In this document: one piece after another, positions 22,101 to 33,049 of the stretch | Layout: every line of letters starts with the position of its first letter | Position numbering within the stretch: the first letter of the stretch is position 1 | Assembly: GCF_000003855.2 (NCBI RefSeq) | Contig: NW_003101667.1 | Coordinates: forward strand, 1,245,860-1,309,859 | DNA length: 64,000 nucleotides | Reading direction: 5' to 3' | Origin: Blastomyces gilchristii SLH14081 | Taxonomy: Eukaryota > Ascomycota > Eurotiomycetes > Onygenales > Ajellomycetaceae | Notes under the pieces: generated by a model | What the model was told of the DNA's origin: nothing | Seen by the model: only the letters and a program-made list of their open reading frames with translations | The model's database searches: none | Made by a program: the position numbers and the translations under genes

Positions 22101-24620
22101 AGGTGGTATGCAACTATAACTTTTTGTACAAGCGATAGATGGATGGCGGGAGGTTGGTTCGCGATCCGTAAGTTATCTCATACTTGTGCCATGTGGTTAA
22201 TTCGGCCTGAATGAAATCAGGGGAAGAGAAAAAGGTAAAAAGGCAAAAGGCAATCCATCTCTATCTAATTTTTAACGTTCGATATGTATTCTCCCCCCCC
22301 CCCTCCCCCCCAACGCTCATCCCCAATGTTTCACCGGCTAACTTGCCGCTGACGGCTAACTAGCAGAGCAGTTGGCCTTTATATAGCATATATACCATGT
22401 GCCACCGCAACGAGCTACCGTCCAGACTCTAGGAAGTGAAGAAGGAGCTAACATTAGTCCCTCATTGACGGGAGTTGATATAACCAGTCACCAACCCCGT
22501 CCGTTAATTCGCGCGTTGTGGTTCCATTCAAATAGCGGCCGGCCGAATAGTAAAGACAAAACCCGGCCAGGGGAAAATAATGCACAGTACATAGTTTGGT
22601 CCATCCACACCTCAGCGCTTGGTATGTATGTATATGCTAGGGGGGTTAAGACAGGGGAACACAGAAAAGGCTGTTTGTTAAGCTCTTTTACAAAACAAAC
22701 AGCCGTGCAGTCATGGCGCTTTCAAGGCAATGACGTATGATGTGGCAGTACTAGGAAACCAGGGGAGTTAGCAAACCTGCGAGTATAGATTTATATTACT
22801 CGGCAGAAGGCTCAGTGCACTGCAAATTCAAAGACGGGGTAAAATGGTACCTTGATATAGGTTATCACTCAATTGCACACTTATTGGTAGCTGATCAAGA
22901 GGCAATAATTCCAGGAATCACAAGTTGGGTATGAGATTTAGGGGGAAACAATCAACTCTGCTGTTGACATTTATAGAAATGATTCATTAATCATGCACTA
23001 AACTATGAACCCACCAGTTTGTTCAGCAAACAGGAAAATGTAGTGCAACCAGTTTCAACAGAACAGGTGGTAATGCCAAAATCCAAAGGCGTGAGATGGT
23101 GGCGAAGGGCAATGGACAGTACAGAATATCATAGTTGAAGCCCCCCGAAGAGTTATCAAAAGTTGGATCCGTCAAGCTTCTGGCTTTCCATGTAGCCACC
23201 ACTGTTTACCATCTTATTGCGAAATTCTTGGCCATGTATTCGGAGGACGAGGAGACGTGAAAACTTGTGGAATTAGAAAAAGCGATATGATGCGCACTGT
23301 AGTTGCGGATTCGGACTAGAACAGCCAGGACTGGTCTGAGTATCCAGTGATGAAACCACCAGCAGAGCAACCTGAGAGAGTGGTTAGGTTTATTATAGCT
23401 TTAACCAAATGAATCAAAGAATCCAACAGAATCTCAAACCTCTGTCTTTCTCTCTCACGCACGGCCAGCAGCGGGACGAGGGTGTATGCTGTCAAACCAC
23501 GTCCTCGCTGCTCCCGAGTCCTCAAATCTCAGCCGTAGATCCTCTTGCAAGTGCACAGATACCGCTCGCGCCGACATTTTTTGAGAGAGAGACGCGAACA
23601 ACGTCACTAGCTTCAAATCTCATTGTCCGCCATATATCTTAGACAACGGCCTGATAATGAGCGGGTCAAGAGCGCTAGTTAGGGCTCTATCATGGTTGAT
23701 TTCTGCGGGCGTCATGCCCCTGTGGCCGTAACTATGAGAGAGACAATAAGCCCATCAGTTACCATCCATCTAGTCGAATTAGACAGTTGGTTGGTTAGTA
23801 TCACCAGCTCCCGGCTGATGCAACGGCGGTTCGAGCTTTGGAACTAGGTGTTGAAGTAAAAAGCCGCGTTCCACACATTTCCCCGAAGTGCCTTAGAGAA
23901 GAAGAAGAAGAACAACACTCGTTGGGTTATTGAAGGGCATTCATTCTTGGTCAGCGAATACTTAATAAGTTATCAGTTTCTATTACCGCCATTATTATAT
24001 CCTGCAAGGTGTGGACTTTATCATTCTGCCCAGCGAAAGTTAGTTTTGGTGCTTCTTGCGGCTAATACATCCGAGAAGCTGGCGGTCGTTCTTGATCAGA
24101 CCAGCGAATACAGCGTTCCAATGAGCTTTCACGCTTCGCTTAGCTCTGGTTGATTTGCCAGGGAGCAGCCGACTTTAGCTCTGGGGCCCGTTACGGGTCT
24201 AAAATATTTGTTCCCAACCAACCCATCTGATATATTATTGTCTTGGTGATACATAACTGGATGCTGTGTGTTGCAAAGCGGTGGAGTGGAGTGTCGATTC
24301 TATTCATGGAGAAATTCTATTTTGTTTTTGAAGTACCATCATTGGCATGATCATGATTCAAAAGGAGCGAAATAGCCAATATATAATCTATGAGTATCTT
24401 GCTGAAGATAGCTACTTGCAGAATGTGCATAGAAACACAAAGAAGTGATGAATATGCCCAATTCTTCATGCTGCTTATCTAAATGGATAATTCTCTGAAT
24501 GAAAAAAGTGCTCAGTGGAGGTGGGGAATGTATGTCCAAGTGAGGTTTAGTCATTATCATAAATAAAAAATAAAAAAAGTCAAAGACAACAACAAATATA
24601 AGATGGGGGAAAACTCTGTT
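19173..24620. other. 5.4-kb stretch without a recognisable gene
   Basis: No frame here shows a known domain or a convincing splice-linked series. It holds an imperfect CAATCG/CAGTCC hexamer array (20245-20320), a 23-A run (21108-21130), CT/CCCCTCC runs (21575-21612, 22291-22312), one TACGGAGTA and several TGTAC-rich motifs. It is flanked by the 5' end of the LYAR-like gene and the 3' end of the methyltransferase gene, so only the left part need be promoter. A non-coding RNA or an unrecognised orphan gene cannot be excluded. Confidence 0.5.
20245..20320. repeat. Imperfect hexamer array (CAATCG / CAGTCC)
   Basis: About a dozen tandem 6-bp units, read as (Ser-Gln)n in one plus-strand frame. The frame has no other support, so it is listed as a microsatellite only. 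Confidence 0.7.
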
Positions 24621-25728
24621 TTAGCTGGGTTTCCTCCCGCTGACAAAATAGGTCTTGATATACATATGGTTCTGCCGATTGCGAAACTCCGCCTTCACTT
24701 TGGCCGAGAGGACCTGGCACTCAGCGTGAGTCCATCCAAGAACTTTACCCATAAAGCCGAAAGCGTACGCTTCAACGCCTAGAAGAGCATGTTCCAGGAA
24801 ATAGCGTCCGACTTCTTTGAGTTTTGGGTCTTTGGCCCAGGGACCGATTGGAACCTAGATGTTGACAGGTGAGATTGATGCAAGTGATGAGGGAGGGTTT
24901 TTTGGAATGATAGGGAAAAAAAAAAAAACAAACCTTGTGGATTTCCTCCCGCACATCCTCGAATCCCGCGTCAATAAGCATTTGCTTAAACTTATGAGCG
25001 ACATTGAGTTCCTTCCCAAATTTCTTCGCAGCTTCATTGCAGAGGGTTTGGTACTCAGCGGAGGCAGTGGCCCTTTCCATGGTATCGTCATCGGACGACA
25101 TCCAAGCCTCAGGTTCCTGAAGCTCCAGCCATCCTCCTGGTTTCAAGTGCTCCAAACACTGCGCGAGCAGCTTTTTCCAGTTCCCAACGCTTCCACCAAT
25201 CTGGCGTGAGTGGATAAGATCAAAGGGCTCGTCACGGCTGTAAGCCCAATCGGTTTCAATGTCGTCAACATAGAATTTAACATTGGGAGCCACCCAGGTC
25301 GGCTGGATAGGGCTCAGATCTACCCCTATGGCCTGTGCGGACGGATATTCATCGCCGAAATCCAAAGCCCAGAGGCCAGTGCCGGTTCCAAGATCCAGTG
25401 CCCGCTGGGGGCTGGGTCCGATAGGTGCGCGAAAGAGTTTCCCATCGAGCAGTAGCAGAAAAACATGATGGAGAAGGTCAAGACGGTCTTGCTCAGTTTC
25501 ATCGTTGGGGAGAAGATATTCCCCCTTTTTGTAGCCAGTGTATCTACGACCGTTGGCATACTCGTAATTTAGAATTGAGGAGGTGACCGAGGCGCTGTAG
25601 GCGGAGGCGTCAGACTCGTCGCCAAAGGTGGAATCTGCAGCGTCGTCGTCCACATCGATAATTGGGAGTTCGGGTCTGGGGTTTGAGGCTGCTGCATCAG
25701 TGGCCTCATGTGTGTTTGCGGTACTCAT
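24621..25728 (-). CDS. LaeA-like SAM-dependent methyltransferase, two exons, 342 aa
   Basis: Exons 25728-24934 and 24854-24621, joined at EEIHK|VPIGPWAKDPKL, which restores the usual family sequence. Class I Rossmann methyltransferase with the SAM-binding motif DLGTGTG at residues 112-118, a preceding block ANGRRYTGYKKGEYLLPNDE typical of fungal LaeA/Llm proteins, DDIETDWAYSRDEPFDLIHSR, and a C-terminal YFLEHALLGVEAYAFG / NRQNHMYIKTYFVSGRKP block. The first 50 residues are acidic and probably disordered. Members of this large family influence secondary metabolism and development; the substrate here is unknown and it need not be LaeA itself. No biosynthetic cluster adjoins it. The intron contains a 12-A run on the plus strand. 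Confidence 0.92.
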
Positions 25729-26510
25729 GATGTTGGAATTATTGAGAATAGGTGGAAGTTGCGGTTGAATTTGTCAGCATTTAGTGTCGGTTTCAAGTTC
25801 TGATGTTTTTTTCTGCTTCTTTTGTGATAGAAAGAGGGTAATAAGACTTTCCTCAATCTTTCGGGGGCGAGCGGGGTGGATAGGGGTATTATTTGGCTAC
25901 TAATAAGGGATCCAACCGGAGTGGAGTGCTGGCGAAAGCACTAACAGCTGTTCCCCGTACGTACGCAGTTACAAAGTGAGCAGGCATCCGGCGGGCGAAC
26001 TACACACACAGTATGAAACTTTCGGCCGTTGCCAGTTAAAACCCTTGGATAGTTAGGATAGCGCGACAGATTTGGCATCGGGTGTACTATATAGTTACTC
26101 CGTAGGACTGATGGCATTAGCACTCGAGATGGCGCCGCTCCAAGACATAGCTGACATATTTTATCCTGAATAACACTAAGTGTACTCTGTAACTAATATT
26201 TTAGATATTTAAGTATGTAGTCATCACTGAGGGTTGCTTTGTATTATTTATCTTAGTAGAACCTCAGCAAGATCTCCCCTCCTTACAACTTGTACTGAAA
26301 TACAATTGCTGTTATCAAACACCATAATATATATAAGTAGGTGTCGGAGCGGAACAACATTGTTCCCATAAGCAACTACAGCTCGATCTTCATCTCCATC
26401 TCCACCTTCATCTCCACCTTCATCTCCATCTCCATCTCCATCTCCATCTCCATCTTCATCTCCATCTTCCTCTCTTCTCTGTTTCTATCTCTGTTGCCAC
26501 CTTGCAAGCC
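25729..26510. other. Divergent intergenic region, 0.8 kb
   Basis: Shared upstream region of the methyltransferase gene (-) and the DTGSD orphan gene (+). It contains one TACTCCGTA (26096-26104), a TATATATAA-like element near 26329, and the CATCTC repeat described separately. Confidence 0.5.
26389..26470. repeat. CATCTC hexamer repeat in the leader of the orphan gene
   Basis: Near-perfect tandem copies of CATCTC, with CATCTT and ACCTTC variants. They end about 40 bp before the ATG at 26511, so they are probably in the 5' UTR. Confidence 0.75.
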
Positions 26511-27534
26511 ATGTCCTCCCGCCCTTTCAATCCACTGCCTACATTCCCCATTCCCATTCAGTGGGATGTGCCAGGCCGTATTGCCCAGCTGCGGGCCATG
26601 ATCGATGACCCTGCCACCAGTCAGGCACAGAAGATTAACCTCCAGGTTGCTATCAATCTGTATCATTCAAAAGAGCTACCAGGACGGTTTAAATATATCC
26701 AGAATGGCAAGGTTGTCTCTCTTAAGGATATCAATTTTAAGCAGCCATACTGGGTTGAGGTATTTCCTTCACCTTCCATGATCTATATGCATTCACCGTT
26801 CTTAACCCTCATTTCAAACTAGGGTTATGGTCAACAACTATCTTCACGGGCTACAATTCCAGCTACCGTGCCAGGGCTGTCTTCTGCACCCTCTCAGCCT
26901 GTGTGCAATGTTGGTGTTGTTACTTCATCTAGTCCATCCTTGTGACTAGTAGCTAGCTTCCATCTAACGCCTCTTCAGCCTTCGAGCCAGCAACTAGCAC
27001 ATCACATGATATATAATACCTACGCAGAAGGCACCGGTGGACATGAGGTTAGCATTTTAAATTTCTAGGGAGTATCTACTTGGTGATACGCATGTTTGAC
27101 ACATGGCCTTGCATCAGATATTCGCCCGAATTAGGCCCATTCCAGGCCTCTTATCATCGTCATTATCGATTACTGTCACAATGCTCAATGACACTGGAAG
27201 TGATGTGTTGACTGTCTTTGATACAGATCTGACTGCTTTGGCCATCCCTCCAACCTATGAGGGGTTTGGGACATATGTCTCAGTATCAACACCGAATGGG
27301 ATTATCATACGGCAACAAGTCATTGTTGACATACAGCTATTGGATTCGCAGGGGAATCCTGTGTCTGACTGGATTAGAGAGGAGGGCGTTATCACACCAG
27401 CAGCTCTTGGTGTTGGTAGACTTTCAGGTGATGGCATTAGGCAATCTCTATATTTTGCAACTGCACCAGGAAATCAACATCTGTATGTTGCTGAAAAGAA
27501 GAATGGCATTGTTAAAGTGCTTCCAGTTGTCTAG
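26511..27534 (+). CDS. Orphan gene with a DTGSD aspartic-protease-like motif; incomplete model or pseudogene
   Basis: Two blocks of coding character. Exon 1 starts at ATG 26511 (MSSRPFNPLPTFPIPIQWDV) and runs to a GTATTT donor at 26760. An acceptor at 26822 opens 42 further codons (GYGQQLSSRATIPATVPGLS), which close at a TGA near 26944 unless another intron is used. The 3' block (27103-27534; reading LHQIFARIRPIPG, ITVTMLNDTGSDVLTVFDTD, ending VKVLPVV) is intact. DTGSD preceded by hydrophobic residues is the catalytic signature of pepsin/retropepsin-type aspartic proteases. A later GVGRLSGDG loosely resembles the rest of a small retropepsin-like fold. I could not link the blocks by one clean splice path, so it may be a decayed gene, a multi-exon orphan, or a domesticated retroelement protease. 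The surrounding AT-rich DNA fits an accessory origin. Confidence 0.5.
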
Positions 27535-29348
27535 CCTATTTTCGGCTATTATGCTTATCTTTGTTTATCTTGCCTACTTATGTATGATCTATAATTCTTT
27601 GATATTTCATTATTCATATTACAATCAGGAAATCAGATACTCTCATTTGTGGAAGGTGTAAAGCTTGCTTACAGACAGTCTCATCACAATATGCAGTTGA
27701 ATATATCTTGAAAAAATCCTCTAATTCTGATAAGATATCTGATGTAATCTTTGACTTTACACTGTGTGTTGAATGGAGTTCTCTAGCAGTTTCAAAACAG
27801 TGAAGATTTTATTAAATTTGATATAGAGTGGCCAGATGACAATCAATGCTCTGCATGATCTCAGCAGGTATATAACCATTCTTAAGAAGACATACAATCT
27901 TATTAATGGTGAAATCACTCAGTTAAGATGACATATTGGTGATAAAGGTAAGAAAGACACATTCTTGGATGATATTTGATTGAAAATGATGTGTATTGGA
28001 TGATATTGAATGATTCTAGAGAAACATGGATATTTTGATTTTCTTGTGGTGTTTTGCTACTAATTTTCAGGGGGGGTGGGAAAATTCTGTTTTCGCAAGC
28101 AATACGTCCGCCACAATATCTAAGTATTGGTCAGTAAAGGATCGAATCCCCTTGAATCATATCATCTGGGCTATGAGGGCTGGGCGCTAGCCTACGAACA
28201 AAGGCTGCTTCTGAGTTTTACAAATGCATCGCTGACGGCGATAAATACTTATTTTCGGGGCCCTTTCGCTCCCAACCCGACTTCAAGGTAGGTCCGCTTG
28301 GCCCGAGGGTGACGGGGATGCGGATGCGGATGCGCAACGGGCCTCCTGGCGACAGATCCGCGACACGATCACGAAGGTGGGCTTGGAGGGCCTTGAGCTG
28401 CCGTCTGCTTTGCTACTTGTTGGTGACCATGCGGCTGACGCTATGTTTCACAGGACACTGGATGAGGCGCTCCGGGATATGATTCCGACGCATAGAGATG
28501 ATGTGGATGGGTTGAGGTGGTCTTTGGACAAGCGCGGACAGGAGAAGAACCCCTGCGAGATTTCTTCTCTTGACTACGCTGTAGTATGCTTTCCTGGCGG
28601 CAAGGGCGGCTGGCCTTGCGAAGCAATCTTTAGAGGCACCCAGGTTCTGCTGGGAGCTTCCAGAGTGTGATCCAAATCGTGCTCAGCTGTCGTCGATTGT
28701 TTTCAGCGGGGGGGATGGTGGGGGGTTGTGAATTATGCATGTGTCATATAATAAATTTTAGCTTCCAGGCATTGCAGTTATGGACGGAATCACGGTTGCA
28801 GGGTTTTGATCTTTTTCATTTGTACCTGTTCTAAACAGGTCGCGCCTTTACAAATATTGCAATGTGCACCTCTCTTGGCTTTATGTGTTTTGATCTCTAC
28901 TGTAACATTGTCTTTTTTATGAGGCCTGCTCGACTATTATAGAAATATGATGCTGCATGTCTGAAGCAATAAGGGGGGGATATAATACAATACGAATATC
29001 AAAACCTGAACGCCAGTCCACTTATAGATAAAATTTACATCATAAGTTGTTTGAGTCCATTGCTCTGAAGATGGCATTTGAACTTTTGAGGCCATGGGGC
29101 ACGATTAGTAGTATGGGCGTTCACAATCCCCCGCGGTCGTCCACCGAACACCCTTAGTTCCATGTCGGATAGAGCCTTCCACGTATGGTTAAGGGCATCA
29201 TCGGAGGACAATTCAAACCGAATAAACCACTAACCATTTGTTTGCCTGAAAATGTGCCGTCAATATATATTTACAAATAATGAACGCAAGATGTTTCAAA
29301 GTGATATGTATCACAGCCACGACGTGGGTTGGAGGGTACATAAAGTAC
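27535..29348. other. AT-rich gene-poor stretch
   Basis: Mostly AT-rich DNA between the DTGSD orphan and ERV2. It contains one gene-like fragment (28261-28670, listed separately). The rest shows no recognisable feature. Confidence 0.5.
28261..28670 (+). pseudogene. Gene fragment of unknown family
   Basis: An open frame of about 135 codons with balanced codon use and higher GC than its AT-rich surroundings. It reads WRQIRDTITKVGLEGLELPS, ALLLVGDHAADAMFHRTLDE and ALRDMIPTHRDDVDGLRWSL, ending at TGA 28668. It has no ATG at a plausible place (the first in-frame start-like codon is GTG 28377) and no clear upstream exon. The segment LLLVGDHAADAMFHRTLDEAL looks like part of a fungal accessory protein, but I cannot name the family. 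It is best read as a relic. Confidence 0.4.
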
Positions 29349-30340
29349 TTACGGTTCAGGGTGTATTTCGACAGGTGGAAACGACCCAGGGTTGATCTGC
29401 CTCCCATTCTGGGATACTTTCTTCGTTGCGCTTTCATCCACCTCCGCCTTGCCTGAAACTGGCTGATTAGCACTTTTCATAGGATTTATCTTGCTACTAT
29501 CTCCCGCTCCATCTTGGCCCCCCTTCTCCCCTCCGCCGTCACTCTTGTCGTCGTCATGTGCGCAGCCACAGTCGTAGAAATCTCCAATCTTGCTACAGTC
29601 GAAGATATCCTTGTGGAGCATCTTGTTCACTTCGTTGTGAACATGGCATGCCCATGCAGCGGCTGCGGAGCGCGACGACACTTGCGGCGGGAATTTTGCT
29701 AAATGGGCCTGGAAATGGGATGCGCATTCGCCGCTATCGAGGAATTTAGTTAGTGGGAGACATTTTCATCAATATTTGAGCAGCTCAGCTTTGCAGGAAG
29801 GATTCAGCTCGAGACAAGGACGTACCAAGGGTATAATCTTGAGAATAGATATATGTATGACCGTAGCGTTTCTTGTTGCTCCTCTGATGGCTCGTCTGGA
29901 AACTGCGCTATCATGGTATGGAGCACTCTCCAAGCTGCCCGACCAAGTTCCGCCCTGTAAGCAACAACTCTCCTGTTAGCTATCTAACTTAACTATACAA
30001 TCCGTTCTTAGTCAAGTTGTCTCCGCCCCGTAGGACCCACTCAAACGCGAGAGCTTGATAGATAGCAATAGTAGCAATAGCCACGAGCCAACATAAAAGC
30101 AAGTCCAAGCACAGCTAGTTATCCTTACCTCGCAGTCTCATTGCCCATCTTCGAACTTACCACACCCCCTTGCAGCATCTTATCTGTTATCTCGACATTG
30201 GGAATTGTCCTGTCAACGTGGCCTGGGGCACGCGCCTCAGGACTTAGTGGGGAGCCTTGGCGGAGGAATGCGAGGGTAAGGATGAAGAAGAACGCAAGGC
30301 CAATAAAAAGAAACAATCTTGACGGTGGCCGGTGTGCCAT
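29349..30340 (-). CDS. ERV2: ERV2-type FAD-linked sulfhydryl oxidase, three exons, 241 aa
   Basis: Exons 30340-30129, 29954-29826 and 29733-29349. This enzyme forms disulfides using FAD and oxygen; ERV2 works in the endoplasmic reticulum. An N-terminal signal anchor (LFLFIGLAFFFILTLAF, about residues 9-25) supports ER placement rather than the mitochondrial ERV1. The Erv/ALR core begins AELGRAAWRVLHTMIAQFPD. The active-site CGEC (C114 and C117) is created exactly across the exon 2/3 junction, within YPCGECASHF. It is followed by WACHVHNEVNKMLHKDIFDC, which carries the flavin-binding His/Asn residues and the structural cysteine pair, then an extra C-G-C near FYDCGC. The C-terminal tail is Asp/Gly/Lys-rich. 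The stop TAA overlaps a GTAAGT, so an additional 3' exon is possible. Confidence 0.9.
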
Positions 30341-31001
30341 GTTCGTTTCGCGGAGAATGGCGCTGGAATGGCTAGCTATCTATCTGGACGGCATTGGCGA
30401 CACAAAGGGGGATGGATGAATGGAGTAGCAATTGTCAAGGGCAGACGATGAGGTTGACAGGCACAAGCACACGTTTTGCGTAAAGCAGGGAATCGGCTCT
30501 GGAAGCCCTTTCCTGTCTACTCGGCGAAGATGCGCAAGTTGCCTACCCCAAGTTGGGGTGTTTGGGATGAGCAGTGAGCAGCGAGATGTTTGTGCCGTGA
30601 CAAGCTGCCATCGACACTTTAGTCATGTGACCGACTCCAACCCCCGGCCACAAAGCGACCGGCTCTACAAAGTTAAAGTGTAATAAATTATTACAAAATA
30701 GAAGGTCGGCTAGAAACAGTTAATTTCACGAGCGGGATAAAAGGAGAGAATAAATGTATGTATGGTATATGCGAGGGTATTATCATAAAGCTATGAACAT
30801 CTATCTAATCCAATTCGACGCCTGTATATGCTAGCTATAATGAAAAATGATATAAAATGATATACATCTCTCTTTCCCACGTTTTCCCTTGCGTATATTG
30901 TAGATTTTTGTTCAAAGAGAATAAATATTAACAAAGAAACAAAAGAGGTGACTCCCGAAAAAGAAAAATTTTGCCTTCCAAAACACCAACTCATCTCGTG
31001 T
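30341..31001. other. Intergenic, 0.66 kb
   Basis: Promoter side of ERV2 and 3' flank of the MFS gene; both genes are on the minus strand. AT-rich toward 31000. No gene is seen. Confidence 0.5.
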
Positions 31002-33049
31002 CTAAAAGTTCACACGGAATCTTTTGCTCGTTCTCACTCTTTCCCCATACCGGTAGAAGGCCCAAGGAATCGGCGTCATTGCCAGCGCAATGAATCCCAG
31101 CAGAGAGTTGCCCCAACCAAGGCCCAAGGAGCTGTACATTTTCAAGCCACAGAGGGGCAGCAGTGCACCTCCTAGGGAGCGGAAGACAGTGGTGGCAGCC
31201 ATGGCGCTGGCAGCATGTACGGTGAAAGCGTCGACAAGATACGTTGATCCGGTCATCTAAATGGATAGGGATGGTTAGATTCGGGAGCTTGATGCTGGAT
31301 GGAGATAACCAAAAAACGAGAACGAAAAAGGAAAAAAAAGAATCAATACTTACAAATACCATGATCATACCAATACCCAAAAAACTAGTGCCAAAGATCG
31401 GTACGACATAGTGCATGCCCTTCTCGGCCGTCCAGCCGTACCAGAATAATCCGATTGGGACGCAGAGGCCTCCTGGAATCATAAGTGGGACTCTGTACTC
31501 GGGCTTCATTTCGCCGTTATTCTTTTTCGCGAGGTTTTGAAGGATGCGATCTGACAATGCTGAGCTGAAGGCGAGGCCTATGAGTGACCCCACACCAATC
31601 CCTAAGAATGCAAGTCCGGCGCTTCCTATTGTTCATCAAGTAAACTAGGTTAGTTGATTTGATGCACTTTGTCGGGATCTTTGGGGAGGCAAGGGGAAAA
31701 TGGGAGAGGATGGGGATGCTTGGAAACCCCGGTGAGATACATACCTGTAGAGAAATTGTATTGCCCTACAAACACACTCGAGAAGGTTGTGAAAAGTAGG
31801 TAAAGATAGCCGTAGACGAGAGCCATGTAGAGAGATAGTAGGAACACAATAGGAGACAGGAACAGCATTTTGGTTGGCCGAACAATGGCGAAGAGGAATA
31901 GTTCTTTGGACGTTTTACCTGTGTCAAGGACGGATTTGAGATTTTGGTTGCCAGTTTCTTTGACGAGTCGCTTCCTTTTCTGTTCCAACAGAATGGAGTG
32001 ACACGATTCACTCATAAAGACAAAGGTGTTGACGGCGACAGCACCGGACTGAATGTAACAGAGAAGAAGCGGTTAGAAGCAGAACTCGTGCAGGCAGGGC
32101 ACGGGGAGCCCAATAAAGCGAGATGGTTTACTGACAGCTATAGCAAGAATCCAGAATGTCCACCGCCACCCCATCGACTCAGTCAAGTATCCTCCCGCAA
32201 TTGGGCCCGCAACAGGACCGATTAGCGGTCCAAGAGCCCAAGCACCCATGGCGGCTCCTCTCTTTTCTTGTTTAATCATATCCGCTAGTGAAGCTGCACC
32301 GATTGTTAAGGGGCAGCTACCTGCCGCGCCGGCGAAAAACCGAAAGACGATAAGTGAATCTAATCTCGGGGCAACAGCGCAAGCAACGTTGAAGACAATA
32401 AAAAGAACATTGCAGGCATGATATAGATACATGCGCCCATACAGTTCGGAGAGAGGGGCAATAATTAGCGGGCCAAATGCATAACCTAGCAGATAGACAG
32501 ACATGACGAAGGAAGCAAGTTCCAGGTTATTCGTTTTGAACTCGGTCATGACCTCCGCAGTCCCAGGGGCAAAGATGGAGGATCCCAGGGGCCTGCCCAT
32601 AAATTGTTAGCTGCGTGAATCCAGGTAAAAGTGCAGGAGGTTGCAGTGGACAGAACATACGTTAAGAAAGTAATCAGCGCTATTCCTACCACGATGCCGA
32701 CTTTCTTGGTCGTCGGCCAATTGTAAGGGTTCATTGGATCGTCCGGTCCATCCCAGTCGACCTTGTTTGAATCCATGGGCTCTCCGCCTGATAGGGGACG
32801 ATCGTGATATTGAGATCCGACCTCACCGCTACTGGGTAAGGTCGGCCCTTTATCGACATCTGCCATACTCACGGATATAGCATGCTTATTTGCAGGGGAA
32901 GATGGCCGCGATGTAGCATTGCCCGACAGTGTCACAGCATCATCGGGGCTAGGTTCAACTATCGTTGACGCTTCTTATTCTTGAGTTAACTTTGACAATT
33001 GTGCTGGTTTCACGATGCTTGGTGGGTACATACTGTCACTGGCAATCAT
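31002..33049 (-). CDS. MFS transporter, drug:H+ antiporter (DHA1) type, six exons, 533 aa
   Basis: Exons 33049-33034 (tentative), 32958-32661, 32592-32136, 32048-31745, 31625-31354 and 31256-31002; all phases agree. Exon 1 encodes only MIASD and is inferred because the frame of exon 2 has no ATG near its 5' end; an alternative start is the internal ATG at 32866 (MADVDKG). A disordered N-terminus is followed by DDPMNPYNWP, then twelve predicted membrane segments. DHA1 marks are FLTPLGSSIFAPG in helix 1, LSELYGRMYLYHACN in the loop between helices 2 and 3, and GAAMGAWALGPLIGPVAGPIAGGYL in helix 5 (antiporter motif C). The family exports azoles and other small toxic molecules across the plasma membrane; the substrate is not deducible. 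The donor of intron 3 is a less usual GTCAGT. Confidence 0.9.

Noticed and set aside
22399..22740. 113-codon plus-strand frame in the 5.4-kb gap
   Set aside because: No domain, no neighbouring exons, composition like surrounding non-coding DNA.
28120..28160. GGATCGAATCC, another T-loop-like sequence
   Set aside because: The upstream 60 bases do not form a cloverleaf.
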